Assembly (NCBI GenBank): GCA_007123695.1
Contig: SLGN01000176.1
Coordinates: 1 to 10,278, forward strand
Direction of reading: 5' to 3'
DNA length: 10,278 nt
From: Verrucomicrobiales bacterium
GTDB lineage: Bacteria > Verrucomicrobiota > Verrucomicrobiia > Verrucomicrobiales > DEV007
Position 1 is the first letter of the stretch, and each line of letters begins with the position of its first letter. The notes under the pieces were generated by a model, which saw only the letters and a program-made list of their open reading frames with translations, was not told the DNA's origin and did no database searches. Below, in pieces: positions 1 to 6,711 of the stretch. The translations under genes were made by a program, and so were the position numbers.

Positions 1-29
1 CGACGCGGCCCTCCGGCGGCGCGTCACGC

Positions 30-1475
30 TCAGATTTCGCTCTCCTTCGGCAGCAGGAAGGGCGCCCGGTATTGGCGACCGAGCAGGGCATCGGCTTCGG
101 GATCGTCGAGAAAGCGCTCCTTGTCGCCGTCGAGCCGCAGGTGGCGGCCAAGGGTCAGGGGCGTCGCGGCGAGATCGACCCCGGCCTCGGCGAGGTAGTG
201 CCGGGTGCGCTCCAAATCCTCGCGGGCCTCCTCGTTCGTTTCGACCTCGCCGAGCCGGCTGGCGATCTCGTCGACGGAGGCGTGCTGCCCGAGCCGGTAG
301 GAAATGTTCGCGAGATGGCAGAGCGCCGAGGACTGATGGCCCTCGAGAATCTCGGCGGTGAGGTCCTCCTGCCGGCGCGTGCGCACCGCGTCGAGAAAGT
401 TGGCGAAATGGTTCACGGAACGGCCTTCGAAGGCCTCGACGAGGTTGCCATCGGGATCGTAGAGTCCGGTCTCGGCGATGATGCCCTCGCTGCCGTAGAA
501 GAACCACATCGCCTTGATCGCGGGGTGGAAGGGCGCCGTGCGCAGCCCGCGCGTCTCCGAGACGATGGTCTTGTCGCCGAAGTCGAAGACGGCCACCTGC
601 GAGTTCGGCGTCTCCCCCACGTCGGTGTAGCCGAGGCGCCCTCCGTAGCTGATGGCGCTGCGCCCGAGACCGCTCACGCCGAGGCCCCAGCGGCAGATGT
701 CGATGGAGTGGACGTTGCTGTTGCCGATGTCCCCGTTACCGGTGTCCCACATCCAGTGCCAGTCGTAGTGGAAGCGCGCCCGGGTGAGCTTCGCCATGGG
801 GGCGGGCCCCGCCCAGAGGTCGTAGTCGCAGCGGGGCGGGATCGGCGTCTCCACGGGCCCGCCGATGGAGCCCCGACCGCCGTAGATGATGCTGCGGGCG
901 AGCTTCACCTCGCCCAGCTTGCCTTCGCGCATGTAGCGGACCGCCTCCGCGAGAGCCCCGCGCGAACGGTTCTGGGTGCCGGTCTGGCAGATGCGGCCGA
1001 GCTTGCGCGCGGCTTGGACGAGCCGACGCCCCTCCTCGACGTTCTGGCTCACCGGCTTCTCGACATACGCGTCCTTGCCCGCCTGCATCGCCCAGATTCC
1101 GGCGAGCGAATGCCAGTGGTTCGGAGTGGCGATGAAGACGGCATCGACCGAGTCGTCGTCGAGGACGACCCGCAAATCCTGGACCTTTTTCGGCGCAGGC
1201 CGCTGCAGCTCGCCGGCGAGCAGCTCGCCCACCTCGTCGGCCCGGTCGAGATCGGGGTCGCAGACGTAGGCGATGTCGCAGTCGGGCTGCGCCGCGAGGG
1301 CGCGGGCGTGGGCCTTGCCCCGGATCCCGCAACCGATCACGGCGACGGTGAGCCGTTCGTTCGCGCTCGCGGGAGCTGGCGTCTTGGCGGCGGCGGAGAG
1401 TCGCGCCGGCAGGGCTGCGGCGGCGGCGGCCATCACGGAGTTCTCGAAAAAGCGGCGGCGGGAGAGGTCCTTCAT
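30..1475 (-). CDS. Tat-exported Gfo/Idh/MocA family oxidoreductase
   Basis: This is a 481-residue NAD(P)-dependent sugar or polyol dehydrogenase-like protein, predicted to be exported folded to the periplasm. The N-terminus has a twin-arginine signal (SRRRFF, residues 5-10) followed by an alanine-rich hydrophobic stretch to about residue 30. The Rossmann fold starts near residue 42 with GCGIRG (48-53). ATPNHWH (116-122) and EKP (139-141, catalytic lysine K140) follow in the normal family order. WDTGNGDIGNSNVHSID (243-259) is the substrate-domain signature of the exported subgroup. H256 matches the usual catalytic histidine, and N252 stands where many cytoplasmic members have Asp. The start at 1475 is chosen because it places the Tat motif at the N-terminus; the frame stays open to 1649, but that extension lacks family similarity and would run into the next gene's 3' end. 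No Shine-Dalgarno is visible. It is last in a possible three-gene unit. The exact substrate cannot be told from sequence. Confidence 0.93.
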   Translation of the reverse strand: MKDLSRRRFFENSVMAAAAAALPARLSAAAKTPAPASANERLTVAVIGCGIRGKAHARALAAQPDCDIAYVCDPDLDRADEVGELLAGELQRPAPKKVQDLRVVLDDDSVDAVFIATPNHWHSLAGIWAMQAGKDAYVEKPVSQNVEEGRRLVQAARKLGRICQTGTQNRSRGALAEAVRYMREGKLGEVKLARSIIYGGRGSIGGPVETPIPPRCDYDLWAGPAPMAKLTRARFHYDWHWMWDTGNGDIGNSNVHSIDICRWGLGVSGLGRSAISYGGRLGYTDVGETPNSQVAVFDFGDKTIVSETRGLRTAPFHPAIKAMWFFYGSEGIIAETGLYDPDGNLVEAFEGRSVNHFANFLDAVRTRRQEDLTAEILEGHQSSALCHLANISYRLGQHASVDEIASRLGEVETNEEAREDLERTRHYLAEAGVDLAATPLTLGRHLRLDGDKERFLDDPEADALLGRQYRAPFLLPKESEI

Positions 1476-1487
1476 GGCGGGATCGGG
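1473..1487 (-). repeat. 15-base start-codon context, copy 1
   Basis: Read on the minus strand, CCCGATCCCGCCATG ends in the start codon of the Tat-exported oxidoreductase. The same 15 bases lie at 2575-2589 over the start of the next gene upstream. Neither site has a purine-rich Shine-Dalgarno, so this could be a shared initiation context or the trace of copied leader sequence. Confidence 0.6.
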
Positions 1488-1572
1488 GGTTGATCGGAGA
1501 GGCAGGGCACTACGGAGAGGGACGAGGAGAACGGCTGCGGCAGGCGCGCAGCAAGGCAGCGGAAAGGACGGA

Positions 1573-2577
1573 CTACTCCAGAAGCTTCGCGGCCTCGGCG
1601 CGGGCCTTTTCCAGCACTTCGGCGAGGGAGACGGGCTTGCCGCCCTCACGGTGGCTCTCGTCGGCGGCTTCCATGAAGGCGAGCAGCTCGAGGGTCTCCT
1701 GCTCGCTCACCGGAGGCTCGCCGGTCCGGAAAAAGGTGGCGATCTCGCGGCAGAGATTGGCGTAGCTGGAGGGCTCGGAGATCTGCACGGCGCCCTTGCT
1801 GCCGAAGACCATCGCTCCCGAGACCGCCTTGCCCCGCACGATCCCGCGGTAGGTGCCGATGCGGCCGTCCTCCCAGGTGCCGGAAACGAGGTCGTGCACC
1901 GGCCCCTTCGCCCGGGCGACCGTCTGGCAGCCCGTGCCCATGATGGTGTAGAGCGCCTCGACCCCGTGGATTCCATAGAAGAAGAGGTCGGGCGTGCCGC
2001 TCTGGTAGGAGCAAGGCCCCCAGGTCGCCGCTCCGAGGATTTCGCCGAGCTCCTCGTTGGTCGCAAGACCGGCGAAGCTGTCGCGGAAGCGGGTCGAGGA
2101 ACTGGAAAAGACCGGTGCCCCGTGCTTGCGGGCCAGTTCGAAGATGGCGATGGACTCGGGCAGGTTCCCCGCGAGCGGCTTGTCGATGAAGACCGGCTTG
2201 CCCGAAGGCAGGATCTGCCGCGCCTCCTCGAGATGGATGCGCCCGTCGACGCTTTCAAGCAGCACCGCATCGACCTTCTCAAGCAATTCGGGAATCGTCG
2301 CGACGATCTCCAGGCCCATCTCCCGGACCTGCTCGGTGAAACGCTCGACCCGGTCCGCGCTCGCCGGCATGTCGGTTCCGCCGGGGTAGCCGACCACCAC
2401 TTCCGCCCCGGCGAGGTCGCCCTCGGCCGAGGGATCGTTGAAGATCTTGGTGAAGGCGGGGACGTGCGAGGTGTCGAGCCCGACGATGCCGACCCGCAGC
2501 GGTTTTTCCTCGGAGAGGACCGGGAAAACGGGAACCAGGAGGGCGGCAGCGGCGAGCAGGATGCGGGGAATGTTCAT
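1573..2577 (-). CDS. Sec-secreted Gfo/Idh/MocA-like oxidoreductase (GLDTSH type)
   Basis: This 334-residue protein begins with a Sec signal peptide (hydrophobic residues 4-20, probable cleavage near LS-EE at 21-24). The mature part opens with a Rossmann-like strand, LRVGIVGLDTSH (27-38). The usual GxGxxG loop is replaced by GLDTSH, so NAD(P) binding is altered or only partly conserved. VDAVLLESVDGRIH (102-115) and FIDKPLAGN (130-138) correspond to the family's central strand and to its EKP motif, here DKP with K133. The C-terminal half has a substrate-domain pattern (FFYGIHGVEALYTIMG, 199-214), with H204 a plausible counterpart of the catalytic histidine. It is shorter than the downstream relative because the latter has a longer C-terminus. 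The start at 2577 is set by the signal peptide. It lies 97 bases upstream of the Tat-exported oxidoreductase, in the same direction. Role inferred: exported sugar-oxidising or sugar-binding partner. Confidence 0.88.
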   Translation of the reverse strand: MNIPRILLAAAALLVPVFPVLSEEKPLRVGIVGLDTSHVPAFTKIFNDPSAEGDLAGAEVVVGYPGGTDMPASADRVERFTEQVREMGLEIVATIPELLEKVDAVLLESVDGRIHLEEARQILPSGKPVFIDKPLAGNLPESIAIFELARKHGAPVFSSSSTRFRDSFAGLATNEELGEILGAATWGPCSYQSGTPDLFFYGIHGVEALYTIMGTGCQTVARAKGPVHDLVSGTWEDGRIGTYRGIVRGKAVSGAMVFGSKGAVQISEPSSYANLCREIATFFRTGEPPVSEQETLELLAFMEAADESHREGGKPVSLAEVLEKARAEAAKLLE

Positions 2578-2589
2578 GGCGGGATCGGG
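2575..2589 (-). repeat. 15-base start-codon context, copy 2
   Basis: This is the second copy of CCCGATCCCGCCATG (minus strand), containing the start codon of the Sec-secreted oxidoreductase. Identity with copy 1 at 1473-1487 covers all 15 bases and then breaks off. Confidence 0.6.
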
Positions 2590-2646
2590 CGACAGTTCCG
2601 ATCCTACCGCAACTTCCACCCGTTCGGCGACTCCGCGATGGCGCGG

Positions 2647-2664
2647 GGTGCCGGGCCCGGCGCC
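2647..2664. repeat. Near-perfect 18-base GC palindrome in intergenic gap
   Basis: GGTGCCGGGCCCGGCGCC matches its own reverse complement at 16 of 18 positions, centred on GGGCCC. It lies in the 157-base gap between two minus-strand genes, about 70 bases upstream of the next start codon. It has no loop and no T-tract, so it is not a classical terminator. It could be a protein-binding site or chance in GC-rich DNA. Confidence 0.35.
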
Positions 2665-2734
2665 GGTTTCCCGGACGAAACGGGATTGCCTCGGCGCCGT
2701 CACGCCACCGCAGCGGCGCAGAGACCGGGCCGGA

Positions 2735-3283
2735 TCACTTCGCGAAGGGGCTCGCGACGAAGGCTTCGTAGGCATCCTTCATCGCATCGACCGACTTGGT
2801 CGGACCGGTCACCTTGATGAAGACATCTCCCTGCTCGCTCGGGAGGATCGCGGCGAGCATGGTATAGTCGGGCTTGGCCGTCTTCGGAGCTCCGGAAAAA
2901 GGACCGGCCCCCGCCATCGTCTCCATGTAGGTGCCTTTCGCCGTCAGGAACACGACCTTGCGGTCGCCCATCTCGCGCTCCTCGGTCTTCGATTCCGGCG
3001 TGCCCTCGAACTGCCCGAGCCACCGGTCGATGTTGGCCTGGACGCCGCCGCCACCGCCGGCACCGAAGAAGAAGATCACGAGTTCGACGTTCTCGAGGCC
3101 TTCCTCGGAGTGCTCGTAGAGAAACTGGCCCGCCCGCATCGAACTGGCGACCTGCTGGCGGACCCACGGCTTGTCGTAGGAGAAGGTGAACTCGCTGACC
3201 TTGATTGTCTCGTCCTCGGCGCGGAGGACGGGGGACGGAGCGACGAAAAAGGCGGCGGCAATGAGGACGGGGATGAATTTCAT
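2735..3283 (-). CDS. Small secreted hypothetical protein
   Basis: This 182-residue protein has a clear Sec signal peptide (residues 1-22, hydrophobic core IPVLIAAAFFVA, cleavage probably after RA at 21-22) and a mature domain of about 160 residues. The mature part begins with a strand pattern FTFSYDKPW (32-40). Its centre is ELVIFFFGAGGGGGVQANID (67-86), followed by RWLGQFEG (87-94). It ends with two strand-helix units, KVVFLTAKGTYME (109-121) and DVFIKVTGPTKSVDAMKDAY (153-172). From memory, conserved secreted hypotheticals with a similar glycine-rich loop and an aNi-RW-gQF core occur in Planctomycetota and Verrucomicrobiota, without an assigned function. I see no catalytic motif. It is the first gene of the leftward set and starts 280 bases from the divergent FAD oxidoreductase. 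The start is fixed by the signal peptide; no Shine-Dalgarno is apparent. Confidence 0.85.
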   Translation of the reverse strand: MKFIPVLIAAAFFVAPSPVLRAEDETIKVSEFTFSYDKPWVRQQVASSMRAGQFLYEHSEEGLENVELVIFFFGAGGGGGVQANIDRWLGQFEGTPESKTEEREMGDRKVVFLTAKGTYMETMAGAGPFSGAPKTAKPDYTMLAAILPSEQGDVFIKVTGPTKSVDAMKDAYEAFVASPFAK

Positions 3284-3563
3284 GACGTGCGGACGGTAGA
3301 CGCGTTGGCGGGCGCTTTCAAATCCCGATACGCGTCGGAGCGGAGGCGGGACGATGCCCTTGAGCTACGGAGGGTCGGCCCCCTCGAAGAAGGGAATTCT
3401 CGCCCCAACCGAAGCGGGCACATCGCAACAATCTCAGCAATCGCAGCAGCCGCCTTTTCGTCCTGCACTCCCCATTCGCGAAAGGACGCGGATTCGGGCC
3501 GGGTGATATTTGCCGGGGACATCTCCACTGGATTTTCGCCGCGACCTCGGCCACCTTTACGTA
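3284..3563. other. Divergent intergenic region
   Basis: This 280-base spacer lies between the leftward secreted-protein genes and the rightward FAD oxidoreductase, so it should hold promoters for both. I found no convincing -35/-10 pair on either strand. Visible structure consists of three tandem 9-base repeats (3423-3449), a TTCGCGAA palindrome (3475-3482) and a TTACGTAA palindrome (3557-3564) that touches the oxidoreductase start codon. Confidence 0.6.
3423..3449 (+). repeat. Three tandem 9-base imperfect repeats
   Basis: TCGCAACAA, TCTCAGCAA and TCGCAGCAG lie head to tail, each pair differing at two positions. The array is the most ordered element of the divergent spacer, about 115 bases from the rightward start and 140 from the leftward one. 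It could be an array of regulator half-sites; chance simple-sequence drift is also possible. Confidence 0.5.
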
Positions 3564-5873
3564 ATGAAATTCCCCTTCCTTCTGGCGGCGCTCGCGCTGC
3601 CCCTCTCCCTTTCCGCCCAGCAGGTCCTCGTCGAGGCCGAAGCCTTCGCCGACCATGGCGGCTGGCAGCTCGATACCCAGTTCATCGAGACGATGGGCTC
3701 GCCCTATCTGCTCGCCCACGGTCTCGGCAACCCGGTCGCCGACGCCGTCACCAAGGTGTCCTTTCCCGAGACGGGCGATTACCGCGTCTGGGTGCGCACG
3801 AAGAACTGGGTCGAGAAGTTCGCCGACACCGTCGATGCCTCCGCCGCGCCGGGCCGCTTCCAGCTCAGGATCGACGGCGAGGTGCTGCCCCATGTCTTCG
3901 GCAAGACCGGCGACCAGTGGCACTGGGAGGACGGCGGCTCCATCTCCGTGGCCTCGAACAAGGCGCAGCTCGAGCTCGCCCTCGTCGATCTGACCGGCTT
4001 CAACGGCCGCTGCGACGCGATCCTTTTCTCGAAGGATCCCGACTTCGTGCCCGACAACTCCAGCGAGGTCCTCCCGGCATGGCGCCGGACCATGCTCGGC
4101 CTGCCCGAGGAGCCCACCGACGAGGGACCCTTCGACATCGTCTTCGTCGGCGGCGGCTACGCCGGATCCTGCGGCGCGATCTCCGCCGCCCGCATGGGCC
4201 TGAAGGTGGCCCTCGTTCAAAACCGGCCCGTCCTCGGCGGCAACGGCTCCTCCGAAGTTCGCGTGTGGGCCAAGGGCAACACGCCTCCCGGTCTCTATCC
4301 CATCGGCGACATCGTTCGCGAGTTCGAAGACCACGCCACCCTCTCGCCCGGCACCTACGAGGAGTTCGAGGACGCGAAGAAGAAGGACATCGTCTCGACC
4401 GAGCCGAACATCTCGCTCTTCCTCAACCACCACGCCTACAAGGTCGATATGGAGTCGCCCGCGAAGATCGCCGCCATACACGCCTTCGACACCCGCACCG
4501 GAGCGCTGCGGCGCTTTTCCGCTCGGAACTTCTGCGACGCCACCGGCCACGGCACCATCGGACTGATGGCCGGGGCCGACCACGAGATGATCGACGGCGG
4601 GCGCATGGGCATGTCCAACATGTGGCGGTGGGAAAACGCCGACGAGCCCCAGAGCTTCCCCGAGACGCCCTGGGCCCTCGATCTCGAAGAGGGCGACTTC
4701 CCCTACCCCAGGAAATTCCACGCCGAGTGGTTCTGGGAGAGCGGCTACGACAAGCACCCCCTCCTCGATCTCGAGGAGATCCGCGACTGGAACCACCTCG
4801 CCGCCTTCGGCGCGTGGAACGCGATGAAGAACAAGGGCGCCTACGAGCGCTACGACCCCGACATGCTCGGCCACAAGAACGCCCGCCTCACCTGGCTCGC
4901 CTACATCGGCGGCACCCGCGAGACCCTCCAGCTCCTCGGCGACGTCGTCCTCACCGAGGAGGACATCGTCAACAAGAAGCCCTTCCCCGATGGCTGCGTC
5001 CTCACGACCTGGTCCATCGACCTCCACTACCCCGCCGAGCAGTACGAGAAGAAGTTCCCCGACAATCCCTTCATCTCCGTGGCCGTCCACGGCAAGGGCG
5101 TCGACCGCAAGCGCGGCTACCCCGTGCCCTACCGCTGCTTCTACTCGCGCAACATCGAGAACCTCTTCATGGCCGGGCGCAACATCAGCGTCACCCACGA
5201 GGCCCTTGGCACCATCCGGGTGATGAAGACCTGCGGCATGATGGGCGTCGTCGTCGGCAAGGCCGCCGCCCTCTCCTCCCAGCACGACGCGAGCCCGCGC
5301 GAGGCCTACTACCAGCACCTCGACGAACTCGTGAAGCTGATGCAGCTGCCCGGCAACATGCGGCGCACCACCCTCGCCGACGAGTTCGCGGTGGACCCGA
5401 ACCTGCCCGACCTCGGCGAGCCGGAACTGGATTGGATTCCGAAGACCCAGCTCGACGGGATCGTGGTGGACGACGACGAAGCCAAGCTGACCGGCGAATG
5501 GAACCACGGGGCCGGCCTGCCGCGGCACGTCGAGAACGGCTACCGCTACATCGGCGCGGCCCGGCCCGGCGGGCAGGAGGTGGCGACGGCGACCTTCGAG
5601 TTCCGCGTGCCCGAAGACGGCGAATACGAGGTGCGGATCTCGCATCAGGCCCACGAGAACCGGTCCTCGAAGACTCCGGTCACCGTGGTCTCGGCCGACG
5701 GCGAGAAGACCCAGGCGGTCAACCAGCGCATCGCCCCGCCCCTCGCCAACGGATTCTACGGGCTCGGCGTCTTCCGCTTCGAGGCGGGCAAGCCCGGCGC
5801 CGTGGTCGTGAGCAACGAGGGCATCGACGGCAACGCCCACATCGACGCGGTGCAGATCCTTCCTCTGGACTGA
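3564..5873 (+). CDS. Secreted FAD-dependent oxidoreductase with flanking sugar-binding-like domains
   Basis: This 769-residue exported flavoprotein has a Sec signal peptide (1-18, LSLSA-QQ). Residues 20-155 form a beta-rich domain (VEAEAFADHGGW, DYRVWVRTKNW) resembling carbohydrate-binding modules. DIVFVGGGYAG (191-201) is the FAD-binding Rossmann motif, extended by RPVLGGNGSSEVRV (221-234). NLFMAGRNISVTHEALGTIR (533-552) is the C-terminal FAD contact typical of the FAD-dependent oxidoreductase family sometimes labelled as xanthan lyase. Residues 645-769 resemble the golvesin/xanthan-lyase C-terminal beta-sandwich (EYEVRISHQAHENRSSKTPV, 688-707). The family is common in polysaccharide-degrading Verrucomicrobiota and Planctomycetota, and the reaction is unproved. 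The ATG at 3564 is chosen because it begins the signal peptide; a TTG at 3510 would add 18 residues ahead of it. No Shine-Dalgarno is visible. The mtnA remnant follows 33 bases downstream. Confidence 0.94.
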   Translation: MKFPFLLAALALPLSLSAQQVLVEAEAFADHGGWQLDTQFIETMGSPYLLAHGLGNPVADAVTKVSFPETGDYRVWVRTKNWVEKFADTVDASAAPGRFQLRIDGEVLPHVFGKTGDQWHWEDGGSISVASNKAQLELALVDLTGFNGRCDAILFSKDPDFVPDNSSEVLPAWRRTMLGLPEEPTDEGPFDIVFVGGGYAGSCGAISAARMGLKVALVQNRPVLGGNGSSEVRVWAKGNTPPGLYPIGDIVREFEDHATLSPGTYEEFEDAKKKDIVSTEPNISLFLNHHAYKVDMESPAKIAAIHAFDTRTGALRRFSARNFCDATGHGTIGLMAGADHEMIDGGRMGMSNMWRWENADEPQSFPETPWALDLEEGDFPYPRKFHAEWFWESGYDKHPLLDLEEIRDWNHLAAFGAWNAMKNKGAYERYDPDMLGHKNARLTWLAYIGGTRETLQLLGDVVLTEEDIVNKKPFPDGCVLTTWSIDLHYPAEQYEKKFPDNPFISVAVHGKGVDRKRGYPVPYRCFYSRNIENLFMAGRNISVTHEALGTIRVMKTCGMMGVVVGKAAALSSQHDASPREAYYQHLDELVKLMQLPGNMRRTTLADEFAVDPNLPDLGEPELDWIPKTQLDGIVVDDDEAKLTGEWNHGAGLPRHVENGYRYIGAARPGGQEVATATFEFRVPEDGEYEVRISHQAHENRSSKTPVTVVSADGEKTQAVNQRIAPPLANGFYGLGVFRFEAGKPGAVVVSNEGIDGNAHIDAVQILPLD

Positions 5874-5906
5874 ACCCCGGCCCGTCTTCGCGAGCAAGCC
5901 CAGTCA

Positions 5907-6598
5907 ATGAAGCTCCGCGCCGAATGGAGGCGCTCGATCGAGTTGGGCGAGAAGCCCGGCAGCGTCACCTTCCTCGACCAGACCCTGCCGCCTCATCGGG
6001 TGGAATGGGGCCAGCTTCGCAGCCTCGATGCCGCCGCCGAGGCCATCCGAACGATGCGGGTTCGTGAAGCTCCCCTCATCGGTGCATCCGCCGCCTGCGG
6101 CCTTCCGTGGACATGTTCGACAAGGCGGACGACGCCAGCCTCGACCGCGCCTGAACCACCCACACCGTCGTCAGCGACAACGCCGCCGGCCACCTGATGC
6201 AGCGCGGGCTCGCCGACCTCTGCCTCGTGGGGGCCGACCGGGTCGCCGCCAGCGGCGACGCCGCCAACAAGATCGGAACCTACCTCAAGGCCCTCGCGGC
6301 GCGCGAGCACCGGCTGCCCTTCTACGTTGCCGCCCCCCGCAGCACCATCGACTGGACCAATCACGACGGCGTCGCCGAGATCCCCATCGAGCAACGCTCC
6401 GACCGCGAGGTGACCCACGTCGGCGGTCTCGCCGCCGACGGACGGCTCGAGGAGGTGCGGATCACCCCCGAAAATTCCCCCGCCCGCAACGACGCCTTCG
6501 ACGTGACCCCCGCCCGGCTTGTCACCGCCCTCATCACCGAGGCGGGAGCCGTCGAGGCGAGCGCGGAAGGTCTTGCGGCGATCAGGGACACGCGATGA
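5907..6598 (+). pseudogene. mtnA: Degraded methylthioribose-1-phosphate isomerase gene
   Basis: Intact MtnA (about 350 residues) isomerises methylthioribose-1-phosphate in methionine salvage. Here the N-terminal piece (frame of 5907, to about 6096) reads FLDQTLPPH, AIRTM and VREAPLIGASAACG, the last matching the family's VRGAP-IG-AAAYG motif with Gly changed to Glu (codon 6066-6068). The C-terminal piece lies in another frame (about 6155-6598): [51 protein letters not shown] and [16 protein letters not shown], all strong family motifs. Between them the second frame has RPSVDMF (6098-6118), perhaps left from RPTAVNLF, then a TGA at 6152-6154. About 115-120 residues are missing, including the HCN segment with the catalytic cysteine; the catalytic aspartate of GADR remains. 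The N-terminal frame stops at 6195-6197. Because so much is missing, a single base error cannot rescue it, though a misassembly could mimic it. Confidence 0.9.
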
Positions 6599-6638
6599 CT
6601 CTGCCGCAGGGCTAAATCCGGCGTTTTGATTCTTGCTC

Positions 6639-6656
6639 TATCGGTAGCGGTCGATA
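6639..6656 (+). promoter_or_regulatory. Inverted repeat with -10-like GATAAT upstream of glycosyltransferase-like gene
   Basis: TATCG (6639-6643) and CGATA (6652-6656) are inverted repeats around an 8-base spacer and overlap GATAAT (6653-6658), the best -10-like hexamer in the 113 bases before the next gene. A matching -35 at 16-18 bases is not evident: TTGATT at 6626-6631 is 21 bases away and TTGCTC at 6633-6638 is 14. This is a weak operator or promoter candidate only. Confidence 0.25.
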
Positions 6657-6711
6657 ATCTGGTCGGGATCCCGGAGTCCACCATCGGGCACTCGGTGTCG
6701 TCGCTTGAGTC

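Noticed and set aside
72..1493. A 473-codon plus-strand open frame
   Set aside because: It is the complement of the Tat-exported oxidoreductase, which has Tat, GCGIRG and EKP motifs in order.
1476..1649. Longer start for the Tat-exported oxidoreductase
   Set aside because: It would bury the Tat motif 58 residues in and overlap the neighbouring gene's end.
2666..2681. GTTTC/GAAAC hairpin with a 6-base loop
   Set aside because: A five-base stem with no T-tract is too weak to call a terminator.
2578..2775. Longer start for the Sec-secreted oxidoreductase
   Set aside because: It would place 66 low-complexity residues before a clean signal peptide and run into the upstream gene.
3318..5897. An 859-codon open frame antisense to the FAD oxidoreductase
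   Set aside because: Its Gly/Val/Asp/Glu-rich composition is the usual antisense shadow of a high-GC gene; the opposite strand has the FAD motifs and a signal peptide.
2438..6067. A 1,209-codon open frame on the plus strand
   Set aside because: It crosses three well-supported genes, is extremely rich in Arg, Pro and Ala, has no domain pattern, and is explained by scarcity of stop codons in GC-rich DNA.
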